DNA of 64,000 nt, taken from contig NZ_BMUA01000015.1 in assembly GCF_014649955.1 (NCBI RefSeq), positions 124,001 to 188,000 on the forward strand, given 5' to 3'. The DNA is from Streptomyces violascens (GTDB lineage Bacteria; Actinomycetota; Actinomycetes; Streptomycetales; Streptomycetaceae). Shown piece after piece: positions 51,243 to 59,974 of the stretch. Every line of letters starts with the position of its first letter. The stretch's first letter is position 1. The notes below the pieces were generated by a model. It searched no databases. It saw only the letters and a list, made by a program, of their open reading frames with translations, and was not told the DNA's origin. Made by a program: the position numbers and the translations under genes.

Positions 51243-51968
51243 ATGAAGGCGTCCACCACGAAGGTGACCACAGTGAACGCGTACAACCTGGTCGTGCTCG
51301 ACATGGCTGGCACCACCGTCGCCGACGGCGGACTCGTCGAGCGGGCTTTCGCGAGCGCCGCCGGGCGGCTCGGCGTCGAGCAGGGCTCGGCCGAGCACGC
51401 CACCATGCTCGACTACGTCCGCGCCACCATGGGCGAGTCCAAGATCTCCGTCTTCCGCCACCTCTTCGGCGACGAGGCCAAGGCCCAGACCGCGAACACC
51501 GCCTTCGAGGAGGCGTACGCGACGCTCGTCGACGGCGGGCTCATCGAGCCGGTCCCGGGCGCCCGCGAGGCCATCGAGCAGCTCAAGGCGCAGGGCCGCA
51601 CCGTGGTCCTCTCCACCGGTTTCGCCCGCGTCACCCAGGACGCGATCCTCAAGGCCCTCGGCTGGCAGGACCTCGTCCCGCTCACGCTGTGCCCGGCCGA
51701 CGCCGGGGGCCGCGGCCGCCCGTACCCCGACATGGTGCTCAGCGCGTTCCTGCGTACCGGCGCGGTCGACTCGGTCCGCGACATCGCGGTGGCCGGCGAC
51801 ACCTCGTACGACATGCTCAGCGGCGTACGGTCCGGAGCGGGCGTCGTCGCGGGTGTGCTGACCGGCGCCCACGGGAACGAGGCCCTTGCCGGGGCGGGCG
51901 CCACTCATGTCCTCGGCTCGATCGCCGAACTCCCGGATCTGATGGGCGAGTTGGAGGCAGGGAAGTGA
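51243..51968 (+). CDS. Phosphonatase-like HAD hydrolase (TIGR03351 type)
   Basis: A 241-residue HAD-superfamily enzyme that would break the C-P bond of a phosphonoaldehyde made by the FAD enzyme. The nucleophile is Asp20 in VLDMAGTTV. Lys67 in TMGESKISVFRHL stands where phosphonatase has its Schiff-base lysine (MGLLK), so the C-P-cleaving mechanism may be kept. Later motifs are VLSTGFARV and AVAGDTSYDMLSG. AAGGGAG lies before the ATG. The stop overlaps the ATPase start. Confidence 0.85.
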   Translation: MKASTTKVTTVNAYNLVVLDMAGTTVADGGLVERAFASAAGRLGVEQGSAEHATMLDYVRATMGESKISVFRHLFGDEAKAQTANTAFEEAYATLVDGGLIEPVPGAREAIEQLKAQGRTVVLSTGFARVTQDAILKALGWQDLVPLTLCPADAGGRGRPYPDMVLSAFLRTGAVDSVRDIAVAGDTSYDMLSGVRSGAGVVAGVLTGAHGNEALAGAGATHVLGSIAELPDLMGELEAGK

Positions 51969-53044
51969 GCGGCGCGGCCCCGCCCGGAGCCGTGCGCAGC
52001 GGCATCCGCTTCGACGGCGTCACCGTCGCCTACCACGGCAACGTCGTCCTCGACTCGCTCGACCTCACCGTCGAACCCGGCGAGGTCATGGCCCTGCTCG
52101 GGCCCTCCGGCTCCGGCAAGACCACCGCGCTGCGCGCCGTCGCCGGGTTCGTCCAGCCGGTGCGGGGGCGGGTGTTCATCGGCGAGCGCGACGTGACCCA
52201 CCTGCCGCCCCACCGGCGCGGCATCGGCATGGTCGTCCAGCAGTACGCGCTCTTCCCGCACATGCGGGTCGAGGACAACGTGGCGTTCGGGCTCAAGGCG
52301 CAGAAGGCGGCCAAGGGGCAGATCCCCGGGCGGGTCGCCGAGGCGCTGGCCATGACCGGGATGGACGCCTACGCCAAGCGCTATCCGCGCGAGCTCTCCG
52401 GAGGGCAGCAGCAGCGCGTCGCCATCGCCCGCGCGCTCGCCATCCGTCCCGACGTGCTCCTGCTCGACGAGCCGCTCTCCGCGCTCGACGCACAGCTGCG
52501 CTCGGGGATGCTGACCGAACTGGCCCGGCTGCACCGGGAGTTGCCCGACGTCTCCATCCTGTACGTCACCCACGACCAGGTCGAGGCGCTCACCCTGGCC
52601 GACCGCATCGCCGTCATGGACCGGGCGCGGCTCCAGGACTGCGGGAGCCCGCAGGACCTGTACCGGCGGCCGCGTACGGAGTTCACGGCGTCGTTCGTGG
52701 GCAACGCGAACCTGCTTCCGGTGCGGGTGGGGGCGGGGTCGGTGCTGTTCGGGGACACCGAGCTCTCCGTCGCCACGGAGGAGGCGGCCTGGGGGGCGAT
52801 GGCCACGCTGTGCGTGCGGCCGCACCTGGTCGGGCTCGGGCCGGGGCCCAATGCGCTGCGCGGGAAGATCGCGGAGGTGCAGTGGCGGGGGTCGACGCAT
52901 CGGCTGTACGTCGATGTGGCCGGCCATCGCGTGAAGGCCGACGTCCGCGAACTCCGGGTCACCCCGGCGCTGGGGGACGAGGTCACCCTGCACTTCGCCC
53001 GCGAGGACGCGGTGCTGCTCTCCGCAGGGGTGTCGGATGGCTAG
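51965..53044 (+). CDS. ABC transporter ATP-binding protein, 2-aminoethylphosphonate-type
   Basis: A 359-residue ATPase of the spermidine/iron/AEP importer class. Walker A GPSGSGKTT (near 47), LSGGQQQRVAIARAL, Walker B LLLDEPLSALD, and a C-terminal TOBE-like regulatory domain starting ANLLPVRVGAGSV. GTG 51965 overlaps the previous stop (GTGA). It energises the two permeases downstream. Alternative substrates such as iron or polyamines are possible by family, but the neighbours favour an aminophosphonate. Confidence 0.9.
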   Translation: MSGAAPPGAVRSGIRFDGVTVAYHGNVVLDSLDLTVEPGEVMALLGPSGSGKTTALRAVAGFVQPVRGRVFIGERDVTHLPPHRRGIGMVVQQYALFPHMRVEDNVAFGLKAQKAAKGQIPGRVAEALAMTGMDAYAKRYPRELSGGQQQRVAIARALAIRPDVLLLDEPLSALDAQLRSGMLTELARLHRELPDVSILYVTHDQVEALTLADRIAVMDRARLQDCGSPQDLYRRPRTEFTASFVGNANLLPVRVGAGSVLFGDTELSVATEEAAWGAMATLCVRPHLVGLGPGPNALRGKIAEVQWRGSTHRLYVDVAGHRVKADVRELRVTPALGDEVTLHFAREDAVLLSAGVSDG

Positions 53045-53993
53045 CGCGGGGCGGGGGAAGCCGGCCGGGGACCCGGCACCGGGGGCTGTGCCCACCCTCC
53101 CCCGGGGCCTTGAGGGCCAGGGAGGGACCCCCAACGCCCTGCGGAACGACTGCCCACAGCGGGGCAAGGGGAAGCAAGTGCCCACCTGGGTATGGGCATT
53201 GCCCCCGGTGGCCGTACTGGCCGCCGTCTTTCTCTACCCCCTCGCTCTCGTCGTCCGGCAGTCCGTCTCTCCCGACTCAGGTGGCACCTCCCTTCAGCCC
53301 TACGCCGACGTATTCGCCTCCTCCGCGTTTCGGGAGGCGCTCACCACCACCGTCTGGCTCTCGGCCGGGGCGACCGTCGGGTGCCTCGTGCTCGGGTTCG
53401 TGCTCGCGCTCGTCATCGCGTTCGTGCCGTTTCCCGGAGGGAAGGCCGTCGCCAGGTTCATCGACGTGTTCCTCTCCTTCCCCTCCTTCCTGATCACCCT
53501 CGCGCTGCTGTTCATCTACGGCACCGTCGGCATGGCCAACGGGCTGTGGACGGATGCCACCGGCGCGCACAGCGGGCCCTTCCAGTTTCTGACCACGCCC
53601 TGGGGAGTGCTGCTCGCGGAGATCACGTACTTCACGCCCTTCGTGATGCGCCCGCTGCTCGCCGCGTTCTCCCAACTGGACACCGCCCAGCTGGAAGTGG
53701 CGTCCTCGCTGGGCGCGCGGCCGGCCAGGATCGTACGGCGGGTGATCCTGCCCGAGGCGCTGCCCGCGCTCGCGGCGGGCGGCTCGCTGGTTCTGGTGAT
53801 GTGCCTGAACGAGTTCGGGATCGTGCTGTTCACCGGCGCCAAGGGCGTCACCACGCTCCCCATGCTCGTCTACAGCAAGGCGATCCTGGAGTCCGACTAC
53901 CCGGCCGCCTGTGTCGTCGCCGTCGTCAACATCGCTATTTCCGTGGGCCTTTACGGCCTCTACCGGGTGGTGAGCCGTCGTGTTGGTGCATAG
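53037..53993 (+). CDS. ABC transporter permease 1, aminophosphonate-type
   Basis: A 318-residue inner-membrane subunit with six helices and the EAA loop as ASSLGARPARIVRRVILPEA. It overlaps the ATPase gene by eight bases. Residues about 17-42 are a hydrophilic stretch encoded by a palindromic repeat-like insertion (53085-53160) and do not look like part of the family. It keeps the frame open, so the protein simply has an enlarged cytoplasmic N-terminus. Confidence 0.87.
   Translation: MASAGRGKPAGDPAPGAVPTLPRGLEGQGGTPNALRNDCPQRGKGKQVPTWVWALPPVAVLAAVFLYPLALVVRQSVSPDSGGTSLQPYADVFASSAFREALTTTVWLSAGATVGCLVLGFVLALVIAFVPFPGGKAVARFIDVFLSFPSFLITLALLFIYGTVGMANGLWTDATGAHSGPFQFLTTPWGVLLAEITYFTPFVMRPLLAAFSQLDTAQLEVASSLGARPARIVRRVILPEALPALAAGGSLVLVMCLNEFGIVLFTGAKGVTTLPMLVYSKAILESDYPAACVVAVVNIAISVGLYGLYRVVSRRVGA
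53085..53160. repeat. REP-like palindrome inserted in the permease coding sequence
   Basis: Outer arms GCTGTG (53085-53090) and CACAGC (53155-53160), inner arms CCCTCCC (53095-53101) and GGGAGGG (53120-53126). The GTGCCCACC and TGCCCACAGC elements resemble intergenic repeats of Streptomyces, here lying inside a gene near its 5' end. Confidence 0.55.
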
Positions 53994-54777
53994 CCGGGGT
54001 GGCCGCTGGGCCACGTGCATCGTCTTCTTCGTCCTGTTCCTGCCGGTCTTCGCGCTGCCGCTGCTCGTCATTGTCGCCGCGTCGTTCGCGACGAACTGGT
54101 CGAGCGCCCTTCCGTCCGGGTTCACCACCGGCAACTACGGTGCGGCGACCACCGGGGACTCCCTCCAGGCGCTCACGACCAGCCTGATCACCGCGCTTGC
54201 GGCCAGCGTCCTCGCGCTGACCGTCGGCTCGTGGGCAGCCCTCGCCGCGGCCGCCCTGAAGAAGGGCGGACGGCGGTTCATGGACGCCCTGTTCGTGCTG
54301 CCGGTCGCCGTGCCGTCGGTGGTCGTCGGGCTCGCGATCCTCGTCGCGTTCTCCAAGCCGCCGGTGCTGCTCAACGGAACGCGCTGGATCGTGATCCTCG
54401 CGCACACCGTTCTTGTCATGGCGTTTGCCTACCAGTCGGTTTCGGCTGCCATCCTGCGTCTGGACCCGATGTACGAACAGGCCGCCGCCAGTCTGGGCGC
54501 GCGGCCGCACCTGGTCCTGTGGCGGGTGAAGCTGCCGCTTCTGCTGCCGTCCCTGACGGCCGCCGCAGGCCTCTGCTTCGCCCTGTCGATGGGCGAGTTG
54601 AGCGCCACCATGATGCTCTACCCGCCGGACTGGACCCCGCTGCCGGTGCAGATCTTCGCGGCCACCGACCGCGGCTCCCTCTTCACCGGCGCGGCCGTCG
54701 CCGTGGTGCTCATGGGGACCACGCTGCTCGTCCTGCTCGCCGTCTCCCGCATCCGTACCAAAGCCTCCTTCCGCTGA
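53980..54777 (+). CDS. ABC transporter permease 2, aminophosphonate-type
   Basis: A 265-residue membrane protein with six helices, starting at GTG and overlapping permease 1 by 14 bases. The EAA loop reads AASLGARPHLVLWRVKLPLL. SMGELSATMMLYPPDWTPLP is typical of the thiamine/iron/AEP permease group. It forms the channel with permease 1. Confidence 0.9.
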   Translation: MLVHSRGGRWATCIVFFVLFLPVFALPLLVIVAASFATNWSSALPSGFTTGNYGAATTGDSLQALTTSLITALAASVLALTVGSWAALAAAALKKGGRRFMDALFVLPVAVPSVVVGLAILVAFSKPPVLLNGTRWIVILAHTVLVMAFAYQSVSAAILRLDPMYEQAAASLGARPHLVLWRVKLPLLLPSLTAAAGLCFALSMGELSATMMLYPPDWTPLPVQIFAATDRGSLFTGAAVAVVLMGTTLLVLLAVSRIRTKASFR

Positions 54778-54804
54778 CCAGGAACCTCAGGAGTTCGAAG
54801 CGCC

Positions 54805-55881
54805 ATGCACAGAAACAGCCCCCGGGCCCTCAAGCCGATCGCCGCCGTCGCCGGCAGCCTCGTCCTCGCCGCCACCCTGTCCGCCTGCGGCGGCGACTCC
54901 TCCGCCGACTCCGGCGCGAAGACCGTCACCGTCTACAGCGCCGACGGCCTCAAGGGGGAGAAGGGCGACGGCTGGTACGACAAGGTCTTCAAGGACTTCG
55001 AGGCGAAGACCGGCATCAAGGTCAAGTACGTCGAGGGCGGCTCCGGCGAGATGGTGCAGCGCGCCGTCCGCGAGAAGTCCAACACCCAGGCCGACGTGCT
55101 CGTCACCCTGCCGCCGTTCATCCAGCAGGCCCAGGACAAGGGGCTGCTCCAGAAGTACGTACCGGCCGGCGCAGAGAAGGTCGACGGCGGCGCCAAGTCG
55201 CCCGACGGCATGTGGACCTCGGTCGTCAACAACTACTTCGGGTTCATCTACAACAAGAAGGACCTGAAGGAGGCCCCCAAGAACTGGGAGGACCTCCTCG
55301 ACGCCAAGTACAAGAACAAGATCCAGTACTCCACGCCGGGCGTCGCGGGCGACGGCACCGCCCTCGTCATCAAGGCCATGCACGACTTCGGCGGCAAGGA
55401 GGCCGCGATGGAGTACCTGCGCAAGCTCCAGGCCAACAACGTCGGCCCGTCCGCCTCCACCGGCAAGCTCGCGCCCAAGGTCGACAAGGGCGAGCTCCTC
55501 GCCGCCAACGGCGACGTGCAGATGAATTACGCCCAGGCCAAGACCATGCCCAACCTCGGCATCTGGTTCCCGGGCACCGCGAGCGGCACCAAGCCGTCCT
55601 CCTTCGGACTGCCGTACGCGGCCGGCCTGGTCAGCAAGGCCCCGCACAGCGCCAACGGCAAGAAGCTCCTCGACTACCTGCTCAGCGAGGAGGCGCAGAA
55701 GGAGGTCAGCGAGATCGGCGGCGGCTTCTCGGCCCGCACCGACATCAAGGCCACCGACGCCAACGCGGTCGCGCTCGGCAAGCTGATGCAGGGCGTCGAC
55801 GTCTTCCAGCCCGACTGGATGGACATCTCCAAGAACCTGCCGGCGTACGTGGACGCGTGGAAGTCCGCCACCGGAAGCTGA
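54805..55881 (+). CDS. ABC transporter substrate-binding lipoprotein, 2-aminoethylphosphonate-type
   Basis: A 358-residue lipoprotein with a lipobox ending at Cys28 (TLSAC). The fold is that of the Fe3+/AEP binding proteins: VTVYSADGLKGEKGDGWYDK, VLVTLPPFIQQAQDKGLL, NNYFGFIYNKKDLKEAPKNW. The GDGWYDK segment and context resemble the PhnS-type AEP-binding proteins. It follows the permeases by 27 bases and is the last gene of the operon. Confidence 0.87.
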   Translation: MHRNSPRALKPIAAVAGSLVLAATLSACGGDSSADSGAKTVTVYSADGLKGEKGDGWYDKVFKDFEAKTGIKVKYVEGGSGEMVQRAVREKSNTQADVLVTLPPFIQQAQDKGLLQKYVPAGAEKVDGGAKSPDGMWTSVVNNYFGFIYNKKDLKEAPKNWEDLLDAKYKNKIQYSTPGVAGDGTALVIKAMHDFGGKEAAMEYLRKLQANNVGPSASTGKLAPKVDKGELLAANGDVQMNYAQAKTMPNLGIWFPGTASGTKPSSFGLPYAAGLVSKAPHSANGKKLLDYLLSEEAQKEVSEIGGGFSARTDIKATDANAVALGKLMQGVDVFQPDWMDISKNLPAYVDAWKSATGS

Positions 55882-55948
55882 ACGGTCCCGGATCCGGACG
55901 GTCCCGGAATCCCAACGGACCCGGAAACCGAACGGTCCGGACGGTGAT
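55881..55948. repeat. 17-bp imperfect tandem repeats after the binding-protein gene
   Basis: Three to four units such as ACGGTCCCGGAATCCCA and ACGGACCCGGAAACCGA, starting at the last base of the stop codon. They may fold into stems of CGGTCC/GGACCG and act as a terminator; no other role is visible. Confidence 0.6.
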
Positions 55949-56078
55949 CGACCAGGTCGGGATCGGCGGATCCTGACTAGGCTGGGGGCGTCGGCAACGC
56001 ACAGCGCGGTGCGCCGGCGTCCCCAGCTCATCGCTCAGCAGCGCGCGAAGACCGCGCAGAACGCAGGAGTCCGCACCC

Positions 56079-56858
56079 ATGGCAGAGCGCAAGCCGATCG
56101 AATCCTGGCTCACCGACATGGACGGTGTCCTCATCCACGAGGGCACTCCCATCCCTGGTGCGGACGCCTTCCTCAAGACGCTCAAGGAGTCGGGCCGCCC
56201 CTTCCTCGTCCTCACCAACAACTCGATCTACACCCCGCGCGACCTGCACGCCCGCCTGATGCGCATGGGCCTGGACGTGCCGGTGGAGAACATCTGGACC
56301 TCGGCGCTCGCCACCGCGAAGTTCCTCGACGACCAGCGCCCCGGCGGCACCGCGTACGTCATCGGCGAGGCCGGCCTGACCACCGCGCTGCACGACATCG
56401 GGTACGTCCTGACCGACCACGAGCCGGACTACGTCGTCCTGGGCGAGACCCGTACGTACAGCTTCGAGGCGCTCACCAAGGCGATCCGGCTGATCAACGC
56501 CGGGGCCCGGTTCATCTGCACCAACCCGGACGAGACCGGACCGAGCCAGGAGGGCCCGCTGCCCGCCACCGGAGCGGTCGCGGCCCTGATCACGAAGGCG
56601 ACCGGCAAGAAGCCGTACTTCGCGGGCAAGCCCAACCCGCTGATGATGCGCACCGGCCTGAACGCGATCGGCGCGCACTCCGAGACCAGCGCCATGATCG
56701 GCGACCGGATGGACACCGACGTGCTGGCCGGCCTCGAAGCGGGCATGCAGACGTTCCTGGTCCTGACCGGGCTGACCCGGCCTCAGGACGTCGAGTCGTA
56801 CCCCTTCCGCCCTTCGAAGATCGTCGACTCGATCGCGGACCTGGTGAAACTGATCTGA
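56079..56858 (+). CDS. HAD-IIA family phosphatase (NagD-like)
   Basis: A 259-residue soluble phosphatase. The nucleophile is in WLTDMDGVLIHEG, then LVLTNNSIYTPRDLHARL, the Lys-containing GKPNPLMMRTGL, and MIGDRMDTDVLAGLEAGM. Length and cap position fit NagD/AraL-type enzymes that hydrolyse nucleotide or sugar phosphates. Preceded by CAGGAG. It is probably outside the phosphonate operon. Confidence 0.9.
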   Translation: MAERKPIESWLTDMDGVLIHEGTPIPGADAFLKTLKESGRPFLVLTNNSIYTPRDLHARLMRMGLDVPVENIWTSALATAKFLDDQRPGGTAYVIGEAGLTTALHDIGYVLTDHEPDYVVLGETRTYSFEALTKAIRLINAGARFICTNPDETGPSQEGPLPATGAVAALITKATGKKPYFAGKPNPLMMRTGLNAIGAHSETSAMIGDRMDTDVLAGLEAGMQTFLVLTGLTRPQDVESYPFRPSKIVDSIADLVKLI

Positions 56859-56958
56859 CCCGTCCGGGCGGATGGTGCCGCCGTCCGGCTCAGCCGCCAC
56901 GCCCTCGGGGTGCGGAATGCGGGCTCGCACGAGAATCTCGGTTGCAAGGAGGTTCACG

Positions 56959-57546
56959 ATGCGCATCCGTACCATCACATTCTGTGCGGCCATGGCGGCC
57001 GCCGCCCTGACCGTGCTGCCCGCGTCCCCCGCGGTGGCCGAGTCCGAGCCGCACGGATCGGTGCGGGTGAGCCCGGGCACCATCGCTCCCGGCGGGGAGG
57101 TGGATCTGCGGGTCGGCGTGTGCAGCGGCCGGGAGGCGATCGGCACCTCCGAGGCCTTCGTGTCGGAGGTCCGCTTCCACCCCGCAAGCGACGGTGGTCT
57201 GTTCGCCCGGGGCCGGATCCGTATGGACGCGCAGGACCGCGACTACGACATCTGGGTCCACTGCAACGACAGCTCCGGCAGGGCGAGCGGCCGCCTCACC
57301 GTGGTCCGCGGAGACCGCGACCGGGACCGGGACCGGGACCGGGATCACGACCGCGACCACTCCCACGCCACCCCGTTCCGGCCCGTGCACGCGGGCGGCG
57401 GCGGTGCGGCGACGCAGGTCGCGGCCGAGGCCAAGGAGCAGGGCCCCGGCACCCGGCACGCGGTGATCGGCCTCGCGCTCGCGGCCGTCGCGGCGGTCGC
57501 CGTGGCGTCCCGCAGCGTGCGGCGCCGGCGCGGCGGCGGCGACTGA
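56959..57546 (+). CDS. Secreted protein with Asp/Arg repeat, paired with a class F sortase
   Basis: A 195-residue protein with a signal peptide (ITFCAAMAAAALTVLPASPAVA), an Ig-like beta domain with two cysteines (VCSG; HCND), a DRDRDRDRDRDHDRDH charged run, and a C-terminal hydrophobic helix with a basic end (VASRSVRRRRGGGD). AAGGAGG precedes the ATG. Just before the helix is a GPGTRHA sequence, not a standard LPxTG. The sortase follows one base after the stop, so it may be a substrate or helper of that sortase; this is inference. Confidence 0.8.
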   Translation: MRIRTITFCAAMAAAALTVLPASPAVAESEPHGSVRVSPGTIAPGGEVDLRVGVCSGREAIGTSEAFVSEVRFHPASDGGLFARGRIRMDAQDRDYDIWVHCNDSSGRASGRLTVVRGDRDRDRDRDRDHDRDHSHATPFRPVHAGGGGAATQVAAEAKEQGPGTRHAVIGLALAAVAAVAVASRSVRRRRGGGD

Positions 57547-57547
57547 G

Positions 57548-58231
57548 ATGTCCTCGGCACGGGGCAGCGGGCGGTCGGTCACCGGCCTCGCCTGGGCCGT
57601 GCTGCTGCTCGGCCTGTGGCTGTGGGGCCGCGACGCCTCCGGCGGCTCCGGCAGTACGTCGGCGCCCACCACGGGAGACATCGCGGCGGTGGGCCGCCCG
57701 CTCGGCGTGCCGCTGCCGCCCGCGCACGAACCGCTGGGGGGCGCACCGCCGCAGCGCGTGGAGATCCCTTCCATAGGCGTCGCCGCGCCGGTCGTGCCGC
57801 GCGGCCTGGACGCCGACGGCGCGGTCGACCCGCCGCCGTACGACCGGCCCGGTACCGTCGGGTGGTTCGGCAGCGGGTTCCGGCCCGGCGAGGCGGGCGC
57901 GGCTCTCCTGGTCGGGCACGTGGACACCAAGAGCAAGCCGGCCGTCTTCTACGGCCTGAGCGCGGTCCGCGCGGGCCAGCACATCGAGGTGACCCGTGCC
58001 GACGGCTCGGTCGCCGAGTTCACCATCGACGACATCCAGGTCTTCCCGCGCAGCCACTTCGACGCGGCGAAGGCGTACGGACCCCGGCAGCGCGGGCGCG
58101 CCGAGCTGCGCCTGATCACCTGCGGCGGAACGTACGACCAGCGGACGAAGGCCTACACCGCGAACGTGGTGGTCTCGGCCTATCTGACCGACGCGAGGGA
58201 CGCGGCCCCTTCGAAGCCGCCGAAGCACTGA
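57548..58231 (+). CDS. Class F sortase
   Basis: A 227-residue membrane-bound transpeptidase. N-terminal anchor (LAWAVLLLGLWLWG), linker, and the sortase fold: RVEIPSIGVAAPV, catalytic His in LLVGHVDTKSKPAVFYGL, Cys in LRLITCGGTYD, and the C-terminal YTANVVVSAYL. This is the class F pattern of actinobacteria. It is translationally linked with the secreted protein upstream. Confidence 0.92.
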   Translation: MSSARGSGRSVTGLAWAVLLLGLWLWGRDASGGSGSTSAPTTGDIAAVGRPLGVPLPPAHEPLGGAPPQRVEIPSIGVAAPVVPRGLDADGAVDPPPYDRPGTVGWFGSGFRPGEAGAALLVGHVDTKSKPAVFYGLSAVRAGQHIEVTRADGSVAEFTIDDIQVFPRSHFDAAKAYGPRQRGRAELRLITCGGTYDQRTKAYTANVVVSAYLTDARDAAPSKPPKH

Positions 58232-58560
58232 GCGCCCCGCGCGGGAGGCCGGGCCCCGGCCCCGCACGGCCGCCGGGCACCTGGCCCGGCCGACGGCCCG
58301 CTCCCCCCGGAGCCGCCGGCCGGGCTGGTCCTCGACCGCCGGTGCACGGGCTGCGGGAGAAGCCCGGCACCGCCGCGGGAGGTTCGGGGCCTGTGTCCGA
58401 ACGCAGGCTGCCAGAGCGGTCGGGAGCTTGTGAGGTGACCGGGGCGGGGGTCGACGCCCCCACTCTAGAGCCGACGTCCGCCCCCGGCCTAGGTCCAGTT
58501 AACGCCAAGTCCCTCTGCCGACACGCTGAGTTGGGAGTCAGTGGGGGTGACAGGCCCGAG
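58232..58560. other. 329-base gap between sortase and GH6 genes
   Basis: Very GC-rich, without a credible reading frame. A short GGGGGTCGACGCCCCC element lies near 58446-58461. A TAGGTC-like box near 58491 may belong to the GH6 promoter. No RNA or clear operator was seen. Confidence 0.5.
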
Positions 58561-59607
58561 ATGCGTTCCAGCTACAACTGGCCCTGGGCGCACGGCAGTT
58601 GGGGACGTGTCGGCCTGAGGGCCTGTGTGCTGGTCGCCGCGGTGACTCTCCTGGCCGCGGGCTGCGGCGGCTCCCGCAAGGTGCCGATCCCGAGCGCGAC
58701 TCCTTCCCGGGTGCCCAAACTCCCGTCTGCCACAGGGGGATTCTGGGTGAACCCGGACACCGGCGCGGCCCGCCAGCTGGCCGCGTACGCGAAGGCCGGT
58801 GACGCCGCGAAGGCCGCGCTGATCAGGAAGATCGCCGAGCAGCCGGTGGGCGAGTGGATCGCCGGGAGCGATCCGCAGGCCAGGGTGCGCGGATACACCG
58901 AGGCCGCCGCCAAGGCCGGCCGCACGGCGCTGCTCGTCCTCTACAACATCCCGCACCGCGACTGCGGCCAGTTCTCCAAGGGCGGCGCCCCCGACGACGA
59001 GACCTATCGCGCCTGGGTCGACGAGGTGGCCCGAGGCATCGCGGACCGGCCCGCCACGGTCGTCCTCGAACCGGACGCGGTCGTGCACCTCGTCGACGGC
59101 TGCACCCCGAACGCGCTCCACGAGGCGCGGTACGCGCTCCTGAAGGGCGCCGTCGAGCGGCTCAAGCGGCAGCCGGCCACCAAGGTGTACGTGGACGCGG
59201 GCAACGCGGGGTGGCGATCGCCCGACGCCCTGGACGAGCCGCTGCGGCGCGCGGGCATCGAGAGCGCCGACGGGTTCGCGGTGAACGTCTCCAACTTCCA
59301 GACCACACGGGCGAGCCGGGAGTTCGGGGAGCGTCTGTCGGCGAAGGTCGGCGGCAAGCACTTCGTGATCGACACGAGCCGCAACGGCAACGGCCCCTAT
59401 ACACAGGGCGACCCCGCCGAGAACTGGTGCAACCCGCCGGGCCGGGCGCTCGGCGAGCGCCCTACGACGGACACGGGGGGCGGCCCGGTCGACGCCTACG
59501 TCTGGGTGAAGCGCCCCGGAGAGTCGGACGGCCCGTGCCGGGGCGGCCCCCGGGCGGGCGAGTGGTGGCCGGAATACGCCCTGGGCCTGGCGAGCAACTC
59601 GCGCTGA
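58561..59607 (+). CDS. Glycoside hydrolase family 6 lipoprotein (cellulase-type)
   Basis: A 348-residue secreted hydrolase of GH6 (endoglucanase/cellobiohydrolase). A lipobox-like LLAAGC with Cys35 suggests it is membrane-attached. GH6 hallmarks are GFWVNPDTGA, LVLYNIPHRDCGQFSKGG (the catalytic acid region), VVLEPDAV, KVYVDAGNAGW and YVWVKRPGESDG. No cellulose-binding module is present. The ATG at 58561 is chosen because the signal peptide starts there. Confidence 0.9.
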   Translation: MRSSYNWPWAHGSWGRVGLRACVLVAAVTLLAAGCGGSRKVPIPSATPSRVPKLPSATGGFWVNPDTGAARQLAAYAKAGDAAKAALIRKIAEQPVGEWIAGSDPQARVRGYTEAAAKAGRTALLVLYNIPHRDCGQFSKGGAPDDETYRAWVDEVARGIADRPATVVLEPDAVVHLVDGCTPNALHEARYALLKGAVERLKRQPATKVYVDAGNAGWRSPDALDEPLRRAGIESADGFAVNVSNFQTTRASREFGERLSAKVGGKHFVIDTSRNGNGPYTQGDPAENWCNPPGRALGERPTTDTGGGPVDAYVWVKRPGESDGPCRGGPRAGEWWPEYALGLASNSR

Positions 59608-59665
59608 GCGATCCGGCGGGCGGCGGGAGCGGGGCGCGGGCAGCCGCACCGGGCTCCGGGAACGA

Positions 59666-59700
59666 CCGAGGCCCCCTCGCGCTGGGCGAGGGGGCCTCGG
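59666..59700. terminator. Bidirectional terminator between GH6 and tRNA-Lys
   Basis: A perfect 15-bp stem, CCGAGGCCCCCTCGC (59666-59680) with GCGAGGGGGCCTCGG (59686-59700), five-base loop, between convergent units. Confidence 0.9.
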
Positions 59701-59707
59701 TGGTGCG

Positions 59708-59781
59708 TGCGCCGCCAGGGACTCGAACCCCGGACCCGCTGATTAAGAGTCAGCTGCTCTAACCAACTGAGCTAGCGGCGC
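59708..59781 (-). tRNA. tRNA-Lys (anticodon CUU)
   Basis: On the minus strand a 74-nt tRNA: acceptor GCGCCGC/GCGGCGC, D arm TAGCTCAGTTGGTTAGAGCA, anticodon stem-loop CTGA-CTCTTAA-TCAG giving CUU, and T arm GGGGTTCGAGTCCC. CCA is not encoded. No integrase is seen nearby. Confidence 0.95.
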
Positions 59782-59974
59782 CTGCTGACTCGGAAAACTT
59801 TACCGGACTCCAGAGGGTGGTTTTGACCAGCGCCACGCTGTCAGATGTTCGTTTTATCCCTTTCGTTCCGTCAAACTGCCACTCATTATGACAATCGCGA
59901 CACAGCTGTCCGTGCGGAAGTGCGGAAAAAATCTTCGAAGTCTTCGAGAGCGGAACGAGCGGGAGGGGGAGCGG

